A stretch of 64,000 bases of DNA. It comes from Lomentospora prolificans (lineage: Eukaryota > Ascomycota > Sordariomycetes > Microascales > Microascaceae). The notes beneath the pieces are model-generated. The model did not search any database. It was not told the origin of the DNA and was given only the letters and a program-made list of their open reading frames with translations. The translations under genes and the position numbers were made by a program. The stretch lies in NCBI GenBank assembly GCA_029532625.1, contig JARFXM010000004.1:372001-436000 (forward strand), written 5' to 3'. Of the stretch, positions 42,993-55,418 are shown one piece after another (the first letter of the stretch is position 1; each line of letters opens with the position of its first letter).

Positions 42993-45845
42993 TCATCCTG
43001 CACATGCATTGAGTTCCTGTAACCACGCAGCTAGGTCTTGTCCAAAAGTCCACGCTCGCATTTCAGACAATAGGCCAATGGCCACATCAAGTATACGGCC
43101 CGCGGCTCTCGGCCGACAAATGTTTCCGACATCCTCCATGTGCGGTCTGAGACCGTCAACTCGGCCATCATGCCACGCCTTCATCTCTGCGGTCGCCCAT
43201 TCGCGATCCAAGCGAATAGTGGTGCCCCACTCGTGCTGCGGATGTTGTTGTTCCTCGTCGTCCCGGTAAACCCCAGCCTCCCCATGGGGCGGTCTTATCG
43301 CACTGGTGGCCGCGGTAAGTCGGCTAAAAGTCCACAACACCAGCGCAGCCCACAGAGTCGCAACGGGCTGGTGGAAGCATCCTCGCTCGCGAAGGGAGCA
43401 GCTTGAAATATTCGAAAGTATGCACGCCGCATAGTTGGCGGCCATCCTGGCGTCTCTGCCGTTCCCGGCACATATCCAACTAACCACGATGCGTTCCTCC
43501 GCAGCCGGGTGGTGAGGGCGGTCAACAAGGCAACGAGCATAGTTTAGAATGTCCTTCCTGGGTGCGTGGAAAAGCATAAGGACAAGAAGCCCGTAGGTAT
43601 CGATTTGCGACGAGAGAAGGACCCTGCTGTTTGAGACGCCCGGTGGCCCTAATCCCGCGCCGTGCTGTCGAAGAAGGATTTCTACGGCTTCGGCGGCCCC
43701 AGAATTCAGGTTTCGGATAGCAACTTCTCGGTGGTCTGGACGTGGGAAAAATACTCCCCGGATCGACTCATGGGCTCCCATGATGTGACGATAAATAGCG
43801 GAGACGACCACCAGGGCGGCGAAGCTACCGAGCAACGGCAGTGGCAACGACCCATGGCGCAGGGATACTATAGTAGGTTCCAGCCTCGGCAGGAAAAGCG
43901 CTGCTATTCTGTCACTTAGTATTCGATGCTTCTGTCAAGATCAGCCTCCCCGACTCCACGGTTGATCCCCAACGCACCTTGGCCACTTCCGCTGCATACC
44001 AATTGCCATTCGTCCCCACTGCTGGCTTCCCATAGCTGTTCGTGGCAAGGCAAGTTTTGTTCCAATTCCTCCGGCCTCATGCAGGTCCCAAGGCCGAGCA
44101 AGATGCTCAATTGGGAATCTAGTAGCTACTTTTGACGTCAGCCCTTAGGGGAAATGCTGTCGAGATAAGCGCCGTAGAAACTCACAAATGCACTGAAACC
44201 CAATCTTCTCCAAGATTCCTCTTGCACCCATTCAAGCCACTCCTCCTCACCGGACTGAATGAATGGTTGAACATGGTCATTTGCAGGTATCGGGCGTGAT
44301 CTCTCGGTTAGGGAACCGTTTCGACGGCATAACGTACTTGGCATGTTTCTCATCCCTTCTGAAATCTCCATCATTCTCCTGTCACTGCTATATGACATTC
44401 CGATGAGATTAAGGATTATGCATTGGCAGAACCACAACTCTCGAACTACGGAAGTAGAATTCTCCACCTGAGGTCGCGTAGTGTTAGCCACTCGTGTCTA
44501 ACAAAAGGGGAAGGAATTGGAGTAGAGAGCGAGGGTCAACTGTTGACCCTTTAACCTACGAGAACAGCAATAGATCTCCTCAAGAGTTCTTGTAGTAAGT
44601 TTCCATACTCGCTTGATAAAGCCGTCCGTGAATAGCGGCACCCGAGCGATGCAACCGCGAGGACCAATGCCCATGGAGCGGTAGAGGCATTAAACGATGC
44701 GCGATGAAGCATGGGGAAGCCAGGGTGAAAGTATTCGAAGTAGAGTTGAACAAAGGTGTTCATAGCCTCGATAGGAGGTAACTTGGCGTTCTTGAAGGGA
44801 TTAACGTGGCTTTTGCTATGCAGGAAGCTCTCGATGCGTGCAAGGTTGTTATGGTCTATTGGTGGAACGTGGGCAAAGTTTTCCATTTCATAAATATCCG
44901 TCGAATGTTGTGGAGGATCCGGGAAGGAATAGACAGCTGCATTTTTCCGCGGGCTCCAATGAAACGGCCACCTTGTATCCTTCCCTCGGTTTCCAGAGGG
45001 TTTGTGGCCTCTTTCACTGTTGACAACAGCCTCCTGGACCATGGAGGAATCTAAGGATGGACAAGGGTCTGGGGCCATTCCTATCTGAGGAATAGGATCA
45101 GAGGCACTTTGAAGAACGCTCGGAATGCCTTGATGCCCGGCAGGATCGGGCATTATCCAGCCCAACATGCTACTGAGTTCTATCGGCCAGGGAAAGCCAC
45201 TGCTCAACGGAAAATTTGGAGAGGTTCCCAGGTCGACTGTGACATCGGCAGGACTCACTTGCATTCTGACATTGGCTGTCTCGTTGCCGGAGGCCCATGG
45301 TTGTCGCAGCGATGGTTGTGGCGCAAGATCTGCTTTCCTGGTGGATTTCACCGCAGCTCCAGCAGTCGAGGTGACTGACTTACGGATTGCCGGGGTGTAG
45401 GTACAGTCCCTATTTTTTGAGGAGCATCGAGCGCAGGGATGATGGCCGTCGCATCGTAGTCTACTAAGTGAGCAGCCGTTGCATGCTTTGGAGACACGGT
45501 TCATTATCCGTGTGGGCTGGCCCCTCTTCTGACCCGGGTCGTCGTGTAGGGTTTGATGCCGGTGGAGGGAGTCCCTACACAGGAACGGTTGGTTAGCAAG
45601 CAGTATGAATATCTGGAACTCATTCGAGCCGAAGATGGACATTCGAACCTTCGAGAGAACGCTTTGCCGCATGTCGAACAAGTAAATAGCTTCTGGCCCT
45701 CATGCGAAAGTTCATGTCGCCGAAGATGTTCGATTCTCTTGAAGGCGCGTGCGCAGGTTCCGCACTTATGCTTGGCCAGGCCCGCCGCAAGCGATCCAGG
45801 CGATGATGCGGTTTCCTGCATTGCACCCGCCGTCGACGACCACAT
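42993..45845 (-). CDS. Transcription factor with two C2H2 fingers plus Zn2Cys6 cluster and fungal MHR domain
   Basis: Five exons: 45845-45649, 45574-44560, 44467-44186, 44125-44000, 43931-42993; all four introns are GT-AG and keep frame, giving about 852 residues. Residues 28-49 and 56-76 are C2H2 fingers (HKCGTCARAFKRIEHLRRH; FTCSTCGKAFSRRDSLHRHQ), the second split by intron 1. Residues 97-123 are a Zn2Cys6 binuclear cluster (C-x2-C-x6-C-x5-C-x2-C-x6-C). The rest holds a fungal-specific regulatory domain: NTFVQLYFEYFHPGFPMLHR, RELWFCQCIILNLIGM, AIYRH. It is a nuclear DNA-binding regulator; the target genes are unknown. An upstream in-frame ATG at 45974 is possible but reads less like protein. 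Its end lies 500 bp from the esterase promoter. Confidence 0.88.
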
Positions 45846-47007
45846 TATCGGCTGTCCAGGTGCAGCAAGAATGTCTTGCTGGAGAAAACCTTGGAATCGG
45901 GTATCTGTGTGGGAGGCGCCGCACCGGTGGAGGGCAAGAACGACATGGGGACAAGTAGGGGGATTAACCCTCATTGCAATTCGGATGTTGGATAGGATAT
46001 GGTCCCATATTTCACTCGTACACGCGTCAATGTCGAGGCGGATATGGCCAGTCTCAAACGTTAGAATTTAGCCAGTCAATAATCGGCTAAACCAGGAATA
46101 TCGATGTCGAGAACTGTTGAATTCGTACCTACTACCCAAGTCTGGTCGGGGCAGAGTAGTCTACCATACTGATAAGGTCCAAGGTATATAATTTCGCGGA
46201 CAGACTAGTAGGAGATGATGAACTTGGCACAGCATACCCGAGGAACCGGTGGGGTGTTGCGTGGGATACCCGATGAGGGGACGTGACCGGTATTGGGGAA
46301 CCTCGTAACTCATCACTGCAACGCCCGTTTACACCCAGTCTCATTTTGAATCATATTACCGCTTTTCCAGTTGCCATGCATTCCTCTTCTAATCCATTCT
46401 CTTCATTCCCGGACCCCCCGTACGCTTTATCTATCGTCGACTCCTACGGGGAAGCTAGTTCCACAGCCGTGGAAGATAGCAAGATTTCATATCCAAGCGC
46501 CCTGGTATTACTGTAGCCCGACGCCCATTCATATTCGGTAGATGGTCATAGTAAGAGCACAGGATTACTTTGTCATTTCCTCGCCAAATTCTGAAAGTTT
46601 CCGAGGTATGGGCACGTCAATGCCGTGAGAGAAGAAGCCATCGAGGATCCGAGAATCGATAAGCATCCGGAACTGTTGAACAGCGCAGGGCCATTGGACA
46701 TTCACCATCCGGCCCTGCCGGTGTGCCAAGGGGGAAAGGCCAGCTGGTCAGACGCAAATAGTGGCGAGCGTTCAAACAAAATTAGGTCAATCACGCCTAT
46801 AAACCAAGAATTCAAGCGGCTTGCTTCCCTGTCACCTGGCGTCGAGGAAGTTTGAAGTTACAAGAGAGTGAAAGGAACTTTGACGAAGAAGCCATCCAAC
46901 CATATATTTTCGCTGCCGCGAATGGGTACCATATGACCGTCACTGCTATACAAGTATTAGACTCCGAGTCAATAGGTATATTTATTCATATAAATATAGC
47001 TAATCCC
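45846..47007. other. Intergenic region, no convincing gene
   Basis: About 1.2 kb with only short, unrecognised frames on both strands. It includes the promoter of the transcription factor and the 3' region of the small secreted protein gene. Confidence 0.45.
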
Positions 47008-47602
47008 TTAGAATCCCTGGCGGGCGACCTGCTCCTGGGCTGCAGCAATGGCAGCATCCGCATTAGGATCAACGAAACCGCAACCCTGCTTGCCGTTCTG
47101 GAATTCAGCGCCGATTCCAGAGCAGATACCAGTTCCTTGTCCGTTGTTGGCGCAGCATCCCTCTAAAGTCGAAGTCAGCATCATTTCTGGCCATTTAGCC
47201 ATCTTGGGGTGAAGTAGACTAACCAGCACAGTCGGCGTTGGAGACACATCCACCTAAATTGGTTAGCAGGGACAACTATTTACAAATAACGACGTCTCAA
47301 ATTACCTGTACTGTTAGGTTTCGATGGCATGTTAGCAAGACAAGTCACATGAGAGCGGTGCCGGCGGCCAGTCCAAGGGGTGTTCGGGAGGGGGCCTGGC
47401 TTGGGGGACACTAGACGGAAGCATCACTTACGTGAACTGACGACCTTGGCCGTTGCCGACGTCACGGGCGCCAGCGGGGTTGGGGATGGCCTGGGCGAGA
47501 GCACCGGCGGCGACTGGCAGCTGTTGTTAGTCCTCGGCCGTCGCGTTCCGACGATAGGTGATACCTACAGGCGAGAGTAGCGAAGAGAGCGATTTGAACC
47601 AT
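47008..47602 (-). CDS. Small cysteine-rich secreted protein, BAS2-like, five exons with a 5-nt microexon
   Basis: Exons 47602-47569, 47513-47432, 47310-47306, 47253-47224, 47162-47008 give 101 residues. The signal peptide is MVQIALFATLAFAAGALAQA. The mature part has six Cys: GGCVSNADCAEGCCANNGQG, TGICSG, KQGCGFVDP. This matches the pattern of the Magnaporthe biotrophy-associated secreted protein 2 group, small effector-like proteins with unknown function. Exon 3 is only TACAG, between CTAACAG and GTAATT; without it the frame breaks (QFT-TGGC is lost). Each intron has a clear branch site (CTAAC or CTGAC) except where noted by eye. Secretion and effector role are inferred. Confidence 0.85.
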
Positions 47603-49242
47603 TTTGAATAGTTAAAAAAAGTAAAAGTGTTTTAAAGAAAGGACTCCTGGTCTGATTGAAGAAAGTAAAGACTGGACGACGCCGGGCCGTTGAGTTGCAG
47701 GTTCTAAGTGATTTGATGCGGATGAGACTAGGCTGAGGAGGAGAGGAAGAAAATCCCCAAAGAACTGGATCTTTTCTTTCTTTTGTATTCATCGTCGACA
47801 ATGATTATTCATCACATTCATCACAGATCGTTGCCCGAACCGGGTCTTGTGGACGGCTGGACGAGGAAGGAGATCGCAACAATGGGATGAGAGGCATCAA
47901 TGCGGTGGGCTCGGCCGCCAACATCAGACGCAAGAAGTCGCCGTCGCGAATCATTAACAGGCGAGCATGGACCAAACGTCGTCAGCGACAGGCAAGAACA
48001 AGCGGAGGATTACCGTGCTTCATGCAGTGTTTCCCCCTTCATCCTTCCATCTCCACGGCCAAGAGCGCCGAGGGCGTTGGATTTTTAATCATTTCAATGT
48101 TGCTATGGAGAGATCGTCAACAAGTGCGGAGATCGGCAATCTGATCGTCCTCCCCTGAGTCTCATTTTTCCAGCGTGGCCCGCCCGTCTGGCACCCGACC
48201 TGGTCGATACACGTTGCGTGTCAAAGCATCAGCCGATGCCGGTTCTCGGCCTGGCTGGTCGTTGCACACCGACTTGGCATTGTGGCATGGCGTCAATGTC
48301 TCATGCTTCAATCCGTGCCACCTGCCAGCTGCCATAGGTGTCAGCGAATAGAAGCAGCCTTTTTGATTACCTGATCTTCATGTTCCATGTGCTCTGTGTC
48401 ACTCACGAGCTTTATTATGTAATCTAACCCTGATATCTCCAAGGTACAATGTACATTGAAGTTCCATGTTGAATTCGCCGTGCAAGTTTCAGGCACGTTT
48501 GCACCCAAAACGCCAGCGCCTAAAAATAACCTCCAGGCTGAGCCGAAAGGAATTACGAGACTCTAAACCTTCCTATTTGTCCATCTCCGCTGCTGCCGGC
48601 GATACCCGTGTCCTTATTCGTATCGGGAATTCTAAAGCTCGTACATTGTACCATGACATCATGCAATGTGATGAGCCCGATGAGCGGTTTGCAGCTGTCA
48701 ACATCTGTTTCTCGATCTGCCACTCCCCATATTGTGTACCGTGCCATATTTCCATGGAATGTTCCAATTAACGGCTTGTCCTGTGCGGAGGCGGGGATTT
48801 GACGCTGGATTGAGATTGATCCTTCGGGGGCTGGAGCTAGTCGACCGACCACTGAGAGGGTCGTAATAGTAGGTGGCTGTGTACCTTGGTAAGGAGGAAC
48901 ACGAACGCAAATCGACGCCATGAGGTTTCGATCTTCTTCAAACCTCGAAATGTATCCAAACTAAAAGATGCCGTCTCAATGGGCCCGGGATTTTAGAGCC
49001 TTTCTCTCGTCGTCGGGAAAGGCTAGGGCGCAAGCCGGTGACCGCGATGCGTCAAAGTAAGTCCAAGCACCCGTCGAGCGCTCCCGGGCGGGTAACCATC
49101 CTGTATCGTCCCGATGCTGGCCTAACCCCGTCTCACCAGAACCCCGCCGCCCGGTCAAACAGCGAACGCGCTGGTTGGCCTTGCCGGGTCCGCACAGCAT
49201 TCGAGAGGATCGAGCGATGGAGGCCGTTCGACTCCCGGCTGG
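47603..49242. other. Intergenic region, no convincing gene
   Basis: About 1.6 kb. Frames at 47887-48158 and 48466-48921 overlap on both strands and resemble no family. It holds the promoters of the secreted-protein gene (pyrimidine-rich, CTTTTACTTTTTTTAAC before the ATG) and of the F-box gene. Confidence 0.45.
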
Positions 49243-50583
49243 ATGGACCCGATTGTCGCTCCGGCGTACCACAACCTCACGCTGTCGCCTCTATGCCGCC
49301 TTCCCGATGAGGTGCTTCTTGACATCATGGAGCACCTCGACTTGCCAAGCTTGATGTGTCTCCGCCAGACATCGCGCATCTTCCTCATCCTCTTTTCGTC
49401 CGCCACTTTTCGAAAATACCACCCTCCCTGGGCTCTGGATGATTTGTCCAGCTGGACACCCCCGTGCATTCTGTCCTCGAGTCAATGTGAGAGGTTCAGG
49501 TCTCTCATCGACAAGGATAAATTCTGCTCCGACTGTCTCAATGCCCGTATACAGGGTGACAGGAACTCGAAGCTGAAGACCCTCATGACTCGCATGTTGT
49601 ACTGCACTAGCTGTGAAATGAAACGATCGGCCCTCTTCTTCTCGGCTTCGCAACGATTCACCAATTTTATGGGCAAAAAGAAGCGTGTTTGCCTCGCCCA
49701 CGAGGGATACATGCGGGTGTGCCAACATCGGGTCATTAGATGGGCCGATATCCGGGCATGGATAGACCAGTTGGCGAGCAGCGATGAAAAGGATTTCCGA
49801 GTTACGTTATGTGATCATCCGAGCCATTGCTTCAGCTGCGACGGTGGTAGCCCGGTCCAATACAACGGTATTCAAGCATGTCTAGAGAAGGATTTCGCAA
49901 ACACCGTCCTCACCATCAGCTGGGACGCCCATATTACCATTCCGTTCCGCATGCCTACGTTTGAGGAGGAAGGCTTCTCGGCCACCAATATGAGGCAGAT
50001 GCTCGAGACGCTCTACCTCGATGCCGGAAGATTCATTATTCCCGAGCCCAACGCCTACTTGCCCATCCGAATGTCAGCTTTCGATCCCAACGTCTGCGCA
50101 TGCCTTCGCTACCGCGGCCGCGAGAAATTTGCGTGGCAACTCCTGCCCCGTTCGGACATTGGCTGGAAAACCTGCCGTACTGAACCGAGATTAAACCTAT
50201 TCACGCCCGGGTTGAAAGGGGTCCCAAGCGGTGCAACTCGTACACCCCATTCTTTCTCCAGTGGGAGCTCATTGTCACCTATGCGCCAGTTCCATTTTTC
50301 GGTTAGGAGGTGCATCAAGTGTGCAGAGTGTCCCGCCTTGCATATCTCTCACAAGCAGACCATTGGATTCAGAATCTCGGAGTTTGCCTCGGCGCACAAA
50401 GTGCCAGTTGAGTGGTACGGCCTTCTGGACCCCGACTCTTACGGTCTCAACATGGACGATGCGAGTTGCCATGTCCTATGGTGTCCGGACGGCGCGTGCG
50501 AGAACTTTTCTCACCGCGCCAATCATCGCCGCTTTACCTCGCTTTTCGATCGATACATAAACCTATTAGAAGGGGACGTCTAA
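49243..50583 (+). CDS. F-box protein
   Basis: Intronless, 446 residues. The F-box lies at about residues 15-60: LCRLPDEVLLDIMEHLDLPS, then LMCLRQTSRIF. F-box proteins bind Skp1 in SCF ubiquitin ligases through this motif. The rest has several Cys pairs (FCSDC, YCTSCEMK, CFSCDGG, CIKCAECPAL), which suggest metal-binding or disulphide-like structure, and no WD40 or leucine-rich repeats. This layout is common in fungal F-box proteins of unknown target. The ATG at 49243 begins MDPIVAPAYHNLTLSPL; the frame has no nearer alternative. Confidence 0.85.
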   Translation: MDPIVAPAYHNLTLSPLCRLPDEVLLDIMEHLDLPSLMCLRQTSRIFLILFSSATFRKYHPPWALDDLSSWTPPCILSSSQCERFRSLIDKDKFCSDCLNARIQGDRNSKLKTLMTRMLYCTSCEMKRSALFFSASQRFTNFMGKKKRVCLAHEGYMRVCQHRVIRWADIRAWIDQLASSDEKDFRVTLCDHPSHCFSCDGGSPVQYNGIQACLEKDFANTVLTISWDAHITIPFRMPTFEEEGFSATNMRQMLETLYLDAGRFIIPEPNAYLPIRMSAFDPNVCACLRYRGREKFAWQLLPRSDIGWKTCRTEPRLNLFTPGLKGVPSGATRTPHSFSSGSSLSPMRQFHFSVRRCIKCAECPALHISHKQTIGFRISEFASAHKVPVEWYGLLDPDSYGLNMDDASCHVLWCPDGACENFSHRANHRRFTSLFDRYINLLEGDV

Positions 50584-51087
50584 TACCGATGCTTAGGGCG
50601 GCCTTGCATTCGACTAGGAGCGTGAGAGACAGAATGCGGAAAGCAGGGGCTCGAGTGCTCGCGTCTCTGAGTTACAACAATGATGCCGGAGAACGCTTTG
50701 TCCTGTTACTATTATTGGTTTCGTAGAATATAATCCAAGGCACGTGGCATACATAAAGTCTTTCCGCGACGGGGAGTATACTGAAATACAAGCACGGAAG
50801 TATTATTAGCTCAATGCAGGCATAGTTTTCCTTACCTATAACTAAATTGGAACACAAGGCTGAATTAGCCGAAACATAATACGAAAACTGAATCCACTAC
50901 GACCACCTTTACGCCACAAATATTGGCCAAGACAAGTTTTCACATTCTGATGTTGCGACGAATCATGCTAATGTTTCCCCCAACCCGTTGGTATCGTCCC
51001 CGTTCCTATGCAAAAATATCTCTCCTCCAGCGCATCATAGAACGCCTTACTTTATCCTCTCGTACTAATCACAGATAACAGATACAT
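50584..51087. other. Intergenic region between convergent genes
   Basis: About 500 bp between the stop codons of the F-box gene and the dioxygenase gene, so it holds both 3' regions. No gene seen. Confidence 0.5.
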
Positions 51088-52314
51088 TCAGGCACTAGCG
51101 TTCCTAGCCTCGAGGTCCTCCCTCCTAGACTTGCTGTTGGGGTCGAAGTAGGGCTTCTCGCCAAGACCGACAGCACGGTTTCCGAAACGGTCGCCCTGTC
51201 CATCGTAGTCAAAGGTGGCGGTGTGGAAGACGCTGCGGTTGTCCCAAATGGCTAGGAATCGGTTAGTAATGAGTCATCCAAACGCACTTGAGCGAGGGTC
51301 CCAGACTTACCAATGTCGTTGGGGTTCTGCCACTTGAGCCTGACTTGGGTGTCGTGGTTCTTGTAGAGCAGCTCAAGGAACCAGTCGAGAAGACGTTTGC
51401 TCTCCTCCTCCGTTATATCGTTGATGTGTGAAACGTGGCCACCAACGGGGAAGATGCTCTTCCAGCCAGTGACGGGGTTAGTCCTAACCACAGGGTGAAC
51501 AGCCTTGAGGATGCGGCCGATGTTCTCGGGGGCACCGCGGGGCTTCTCGTAGAGCTGGAAGCCGTTGCGTTCAGCGGCAGCGGCAAAGCCAGGCTGCTCA
51601 AAGGTGACGTTTAGGCCCTCGATGAACTTTTGGTATCGCTCGCTGAGGAGATCGTAGAGCTCGTAACCAGAGGCCCAGAGGGTATCTCCACCGGTCTTTG
51701 GGAGCTGGACGAGGCGGAGGGATGTATAGTCGGCAGGGACGGGCTCAAAGGCAATATCGCTGTGCCACTGGGCGCGAGATTGCCTCTTGGGGTTGGCAAG
51801 CTCCTTGTGGTTGGGCTTGTAGTACTGCTTCTGCTGGACGGAGCTGATGGTGCTGATCTCGAGGTCGTCGCCGCCGAGGATCTCACGCTCAGAGTTAAGG
51901 AGCGGGTGAATGTGGAGACCAGAAGTCTTGGGGCGACCGGTGAGCTCGCCGAGTCGGAGAATAAGCTTCTTTTGGAGCTCATTGGTGAGGTTGTCCTGGG
52001 CACGGAAGAAGACGACACCTCGCTCAGAGACTATATGGTGGGTTAATGAGAGTCTGGCCTGCTAATGAATACGAAGTGAACTTACTGGTGATAGCGAGGT
52101 CGCGAAGGAGCTCGTCAGAGTTGGGGGCGTTCAGCCACTCGACAAGGTCAACGTTGGCGAACTCACGACCAATGACAGGAGTCACGTCAAACTGCTCGAA
52201 CTGGTCGAGGACACCAGTGGTCCTCAGGGGTTGAGGCTTGGAGACTTCCTCCTTAAGGGACTTGACAACCGTGGGAACGGTGTCCACAACAGTCTCAACA
52301 GCTGAAGGAGCCAT
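51088..52314 (-). CDS. TauD-family 2-oxoglutarate-dependent dioxygenase (sulfonate dioxygenase-like)
   Basis: Exons 52314-52086, 52030-51311, 51251-51088; introns GTAAGT...ATATAG and GTAAGT...TCCTAG with CTAAC branch. 370 residues. The Fe(II) triad is seen as QWHSDIAFEP (HxD) and SVFHTATFDY (distal His), with 2-oxoglutarate-binding Arg in DRFGNRA; GDTLWASGYELYDLLSERY and PVTGWKSIFP are typical of the TauD group. Relatives such as yeast Jlp1 cleave sulfonates (taurine, isethionate) to sulfite and an aldehyde; other members act on phenoxyacetates. The neighbouring symporter gene on the same strand favours an imported anionic substrate. Confidence 0.9.
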
Positions 52315-53267
52315 GGTGAAGTATTATAATGTGTATGTGTGGGGTATCTGGGATGGTGGTATGCTAGAGGTAGATGAAGGGCGATGTGACAAAACAGAGA
52401 GGTGAGAAGAGACTCTCGACATCTTTAAATATAGATTCGTATGCCTTGGACCGGACTTTATGACACTTGCTAACTCCTGAATCCGTTGGACGTGATCACA
52501 AATATGCGGTTAAGATGTCGAAATTCATTGATTGCGTAAAACTTGGTGTGCCTCCCACGCGGGGCCCCTGGGTTAAACACCCGCTATGTAGCTAATCATG
52601 ATTTGGGTCAAAGTGATCCCATCTATTGGCGAGTTAGAGGCACATCGAGCTATGTTCTCACCCTGGTTGCTTATGACGCCACCGGCTAGGCAACACACCA
52701 TGCGCGCATACCCCACACACGCTCTCGGGATATTCTGCCGTAGATCATAGCAGCAAGGACTTGTAATACGCTTAATATCGAGGGGTTTAGTACTGGAGCC
52801 AGCTTATCAACTGTTTGTAATGTGATCTGATAAAAGCGTTCATATCTAGAAAGCTATTTACTGATCGGTCTCTCGGCTCTTGGCGTTGGCCGCATCGCGT
52901 AGACAGCCGATGGACTATTGGTTTCCTATCGAAAATGGTGCAAGGATACGGTTGCATACAATCAGGCAGCAGAATAAAGTGAAGGGAAAATCAAAGTATA
53001 GCGTAAGTTGATACTAGAGCGTATAGCCCGATACATGATCCGTGCCCATACTCAGAAGGATCATTCATGGATGCTCCCATACCACCAGCCGTCACCCTAC
53101 AGCGGAACCAATTATGTAGACTGAGCATGTCATATTATCATCTCTGCCAAGTTTAGCGTCGTGTAACGTTTTGATTATCAATTATTTACTCGCGCCTACT
53201 TTCCGCCGCCTTTTATTTGGAACGCAGTCTCCGAAACCGCTCTTTTCTAGCTCGCGCACCTATGACA
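52315..53267. other. Intergenic region, promoter of dioxygenase
   Basis: About 950 bp without a recognisable gene, with the promoter of the dioxygenase (ATTTAAATA-like box at about 52430) and the 3' region of the symporter gene. Confidence 0.45.
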
Positions 53268-55418
53268 TTAACTGGCAAAGCGGAAATCCAGCCTCTTGCT
53301 CGCGCCATCCGCTTCCTGTTCCAGGTACTTGAGCTTCTCATCATCACTAAAAGACTCCCACTTCTTGTCACGGGACTTGTTCCTCCAGGAATAGTACAGC
53401 TTGGCGGCAATGTAGAGGACGACGTTGTACGCAACGAGCCCGAGGAGAATGGTGTTTCCTCGTTTGTAGAGAGGCGCATCATCTGCACGGTAAATGTTGC
53501 TAGCAATGACTTGTGCAACCTGCACGAACATGTTGTATATGGCCGCAGACACAGTTCGTCCTCGCACGCTGTTGGAGTTTCTCGAGACGAGACCAACCTG
53601 CATGGCATGCGCTGCGTCCGATCTTAGTTTCACGTTGTAATGGTGATTATGGCGGTACCTAAACTTACCGAGAGGCTTGCCAATCAGAAGTGTGAGAATT
53701 CCCCACGTAGTCCACCTTGCTTCTGTTGGATTATAGGCGACGCGAAGCCATACCAATAGAGGCAGACTCCACAGCTGAGGCAATGCGCCCCAGAGCAGAA
53801 TTTGGTTAGTGCGTTCTGCGATCCAGAGGAGTCCCATCATCGTGGCAACTAATCGGAATTATTATTAGCAGCTTGAAATATGGATAACAGACAACTAGTC
53901 GAGCGGTACTACTATTACTCACTTCCTAGGACTTGCGCGGGAATGGTGAGCAAATTCGTCTGGAAAACGTCGAATCCCATTCCTCGCAGGGTCAAGGTCA
54001 GATACTGCCTAGGAGGCATACCGGGCACGGCGAAAGTGAGACCAATAAGGTACAACGGCCAGAGGTCATAGTCGAAGATGCTTTTGATCAGGAGCTTGGG
54101 AGTAATGGGCTGGCGGTTATGCATGGAGCCCTTTGTTGGATCGTCACGGATAATGCGATTGACCATGATGACCTCCTCCCTAATAATGTACACGTTAGTG
54201 GGATTATAATACCGCCTCCGTCGAGGCAACGCGCAATACATACCTCTCAGTGAACCACCCCTTTTTCCCACGGAGCGTGCTAGCTGTCTGAGTAGGGCTG
54301 GGCGGCATAAGGACGTAGGAGACAAGACCAATGACAAGAGTGACGAGACCCTCGATCAGGAACAGCCACCTCCAACCTTCGTACCCAAGGACGCCGCGCA
54401 TCTGCAATAGACCAGCCGCTGCCAGAGCGGCGATGATGTCGGCGCAAGTCATGGAGAGCCAGAAGTATCCAAGACGTATGGTCATCTCATGGTGCTTGTA
54501 AAAGTACGAGAGATACAAAATAATCTAGCCAAATCCATTGTTAGTGAGCAATCGAGTTTCTAGGGGGCTTAGCTGAACGTACATCAGGGATAAAACCACC
54601 CTGCAAGAGACCCAAAAGAGCGCGGCAGGCGAGAAAAGAGGATCGTCCCGAGAGTTTAAACTGGCAAGCAGCCACAATGGACCATAGAGTGAGCTGGGTG
54701 GGGATCCATCGATCAGGTCCAACCCACTGTTTACCTAGTTAATATTATTCATCCCTTTGGGAGTACGGCGGGAAATAGAAATAATACCTTGGAGACGAGC
54801 TGAGACGGCAGCTCAGCAGCCAGGAACGAAGCGAAGAAAACGGTGTTCCCGAGGTTGTAGTCTATGTTGTAGGTTAGATACGACTGATATTCTCTCAAAT
54901 GGAATGTGTTTTATGGGTCAAACTAACCATTGGTAGTTAATTTCAGGTCATCAAGGAGGTTGTCCGAGACGGCTTGACCAAGATTGGCACGGTCAATCTC
55001 CAGACCAACGAACATGACGCAAGTCCAGATCATGATCTTCCAATCTACCTTGCGTACGACCTTGAGCTCTTCGGCCCATGTCCATCGCGCCGAGGGATCA
55101 AAGCGATGTAAGTTCTCCCTGTTTTCAGAGTGAGTGACCATTCGATCATCATGGTACTGAATCAGGAATAAGGTAGCCTTACCAGTCAGGCCGGGGCAAG
55201 TACTTTTCTGCCAATACAGCATTGTCATAGACACTAGGTTGAGTGGCAATCTCATCCAAGTCCTCGTTTCTAACCCTCTTCTGCCAAAAGAATTTTCGAG
55301 TGTCCTTATAGGGCTTCCCTAAGGGGTTGACTTCGACGGTCACTCCATTCTTCTTCTCGATAGAATCCGAGTCGGATGAGGAGTCACTAATCTTGATGGA
55401 TGAAATGACGGTAGCCAT
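53268..55418 (-). CDS. MFS anion:cation symporter (allantoate permease/Dal5 family)
   Basis: Eight exons: 55418-55183, 55118-54928, 54861-54788, 54726-54583, 54524-54244, 54179-53923, 53848-53669, 53611-53268. All introns are GT-AG and frame is kept, giving 568 residues. Typical ACS-family text: RKVDWKIMIWTCVMFVGLEIDRANLGQAV (read in two parts), LACRALLGLLQGGFIPD, MTIRLGYFWLSM, GWRWLFLIEGLVTLVIGL, VSRNSNSVRGRTVSAA, NIYRADDAPLYKRGN. Twelve membrane helices are expected in the plasma membrane. Family members carry allantoate, nicotinate, pantothenate or sulfonates. Placement beside a TauD-type dioxygenase suggests organic-acid or sulfonate uptake. The last intron acceptor (GACGCAG) was chosen to give GKPLAHAMQVGLV. 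Confidence 0.88.
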
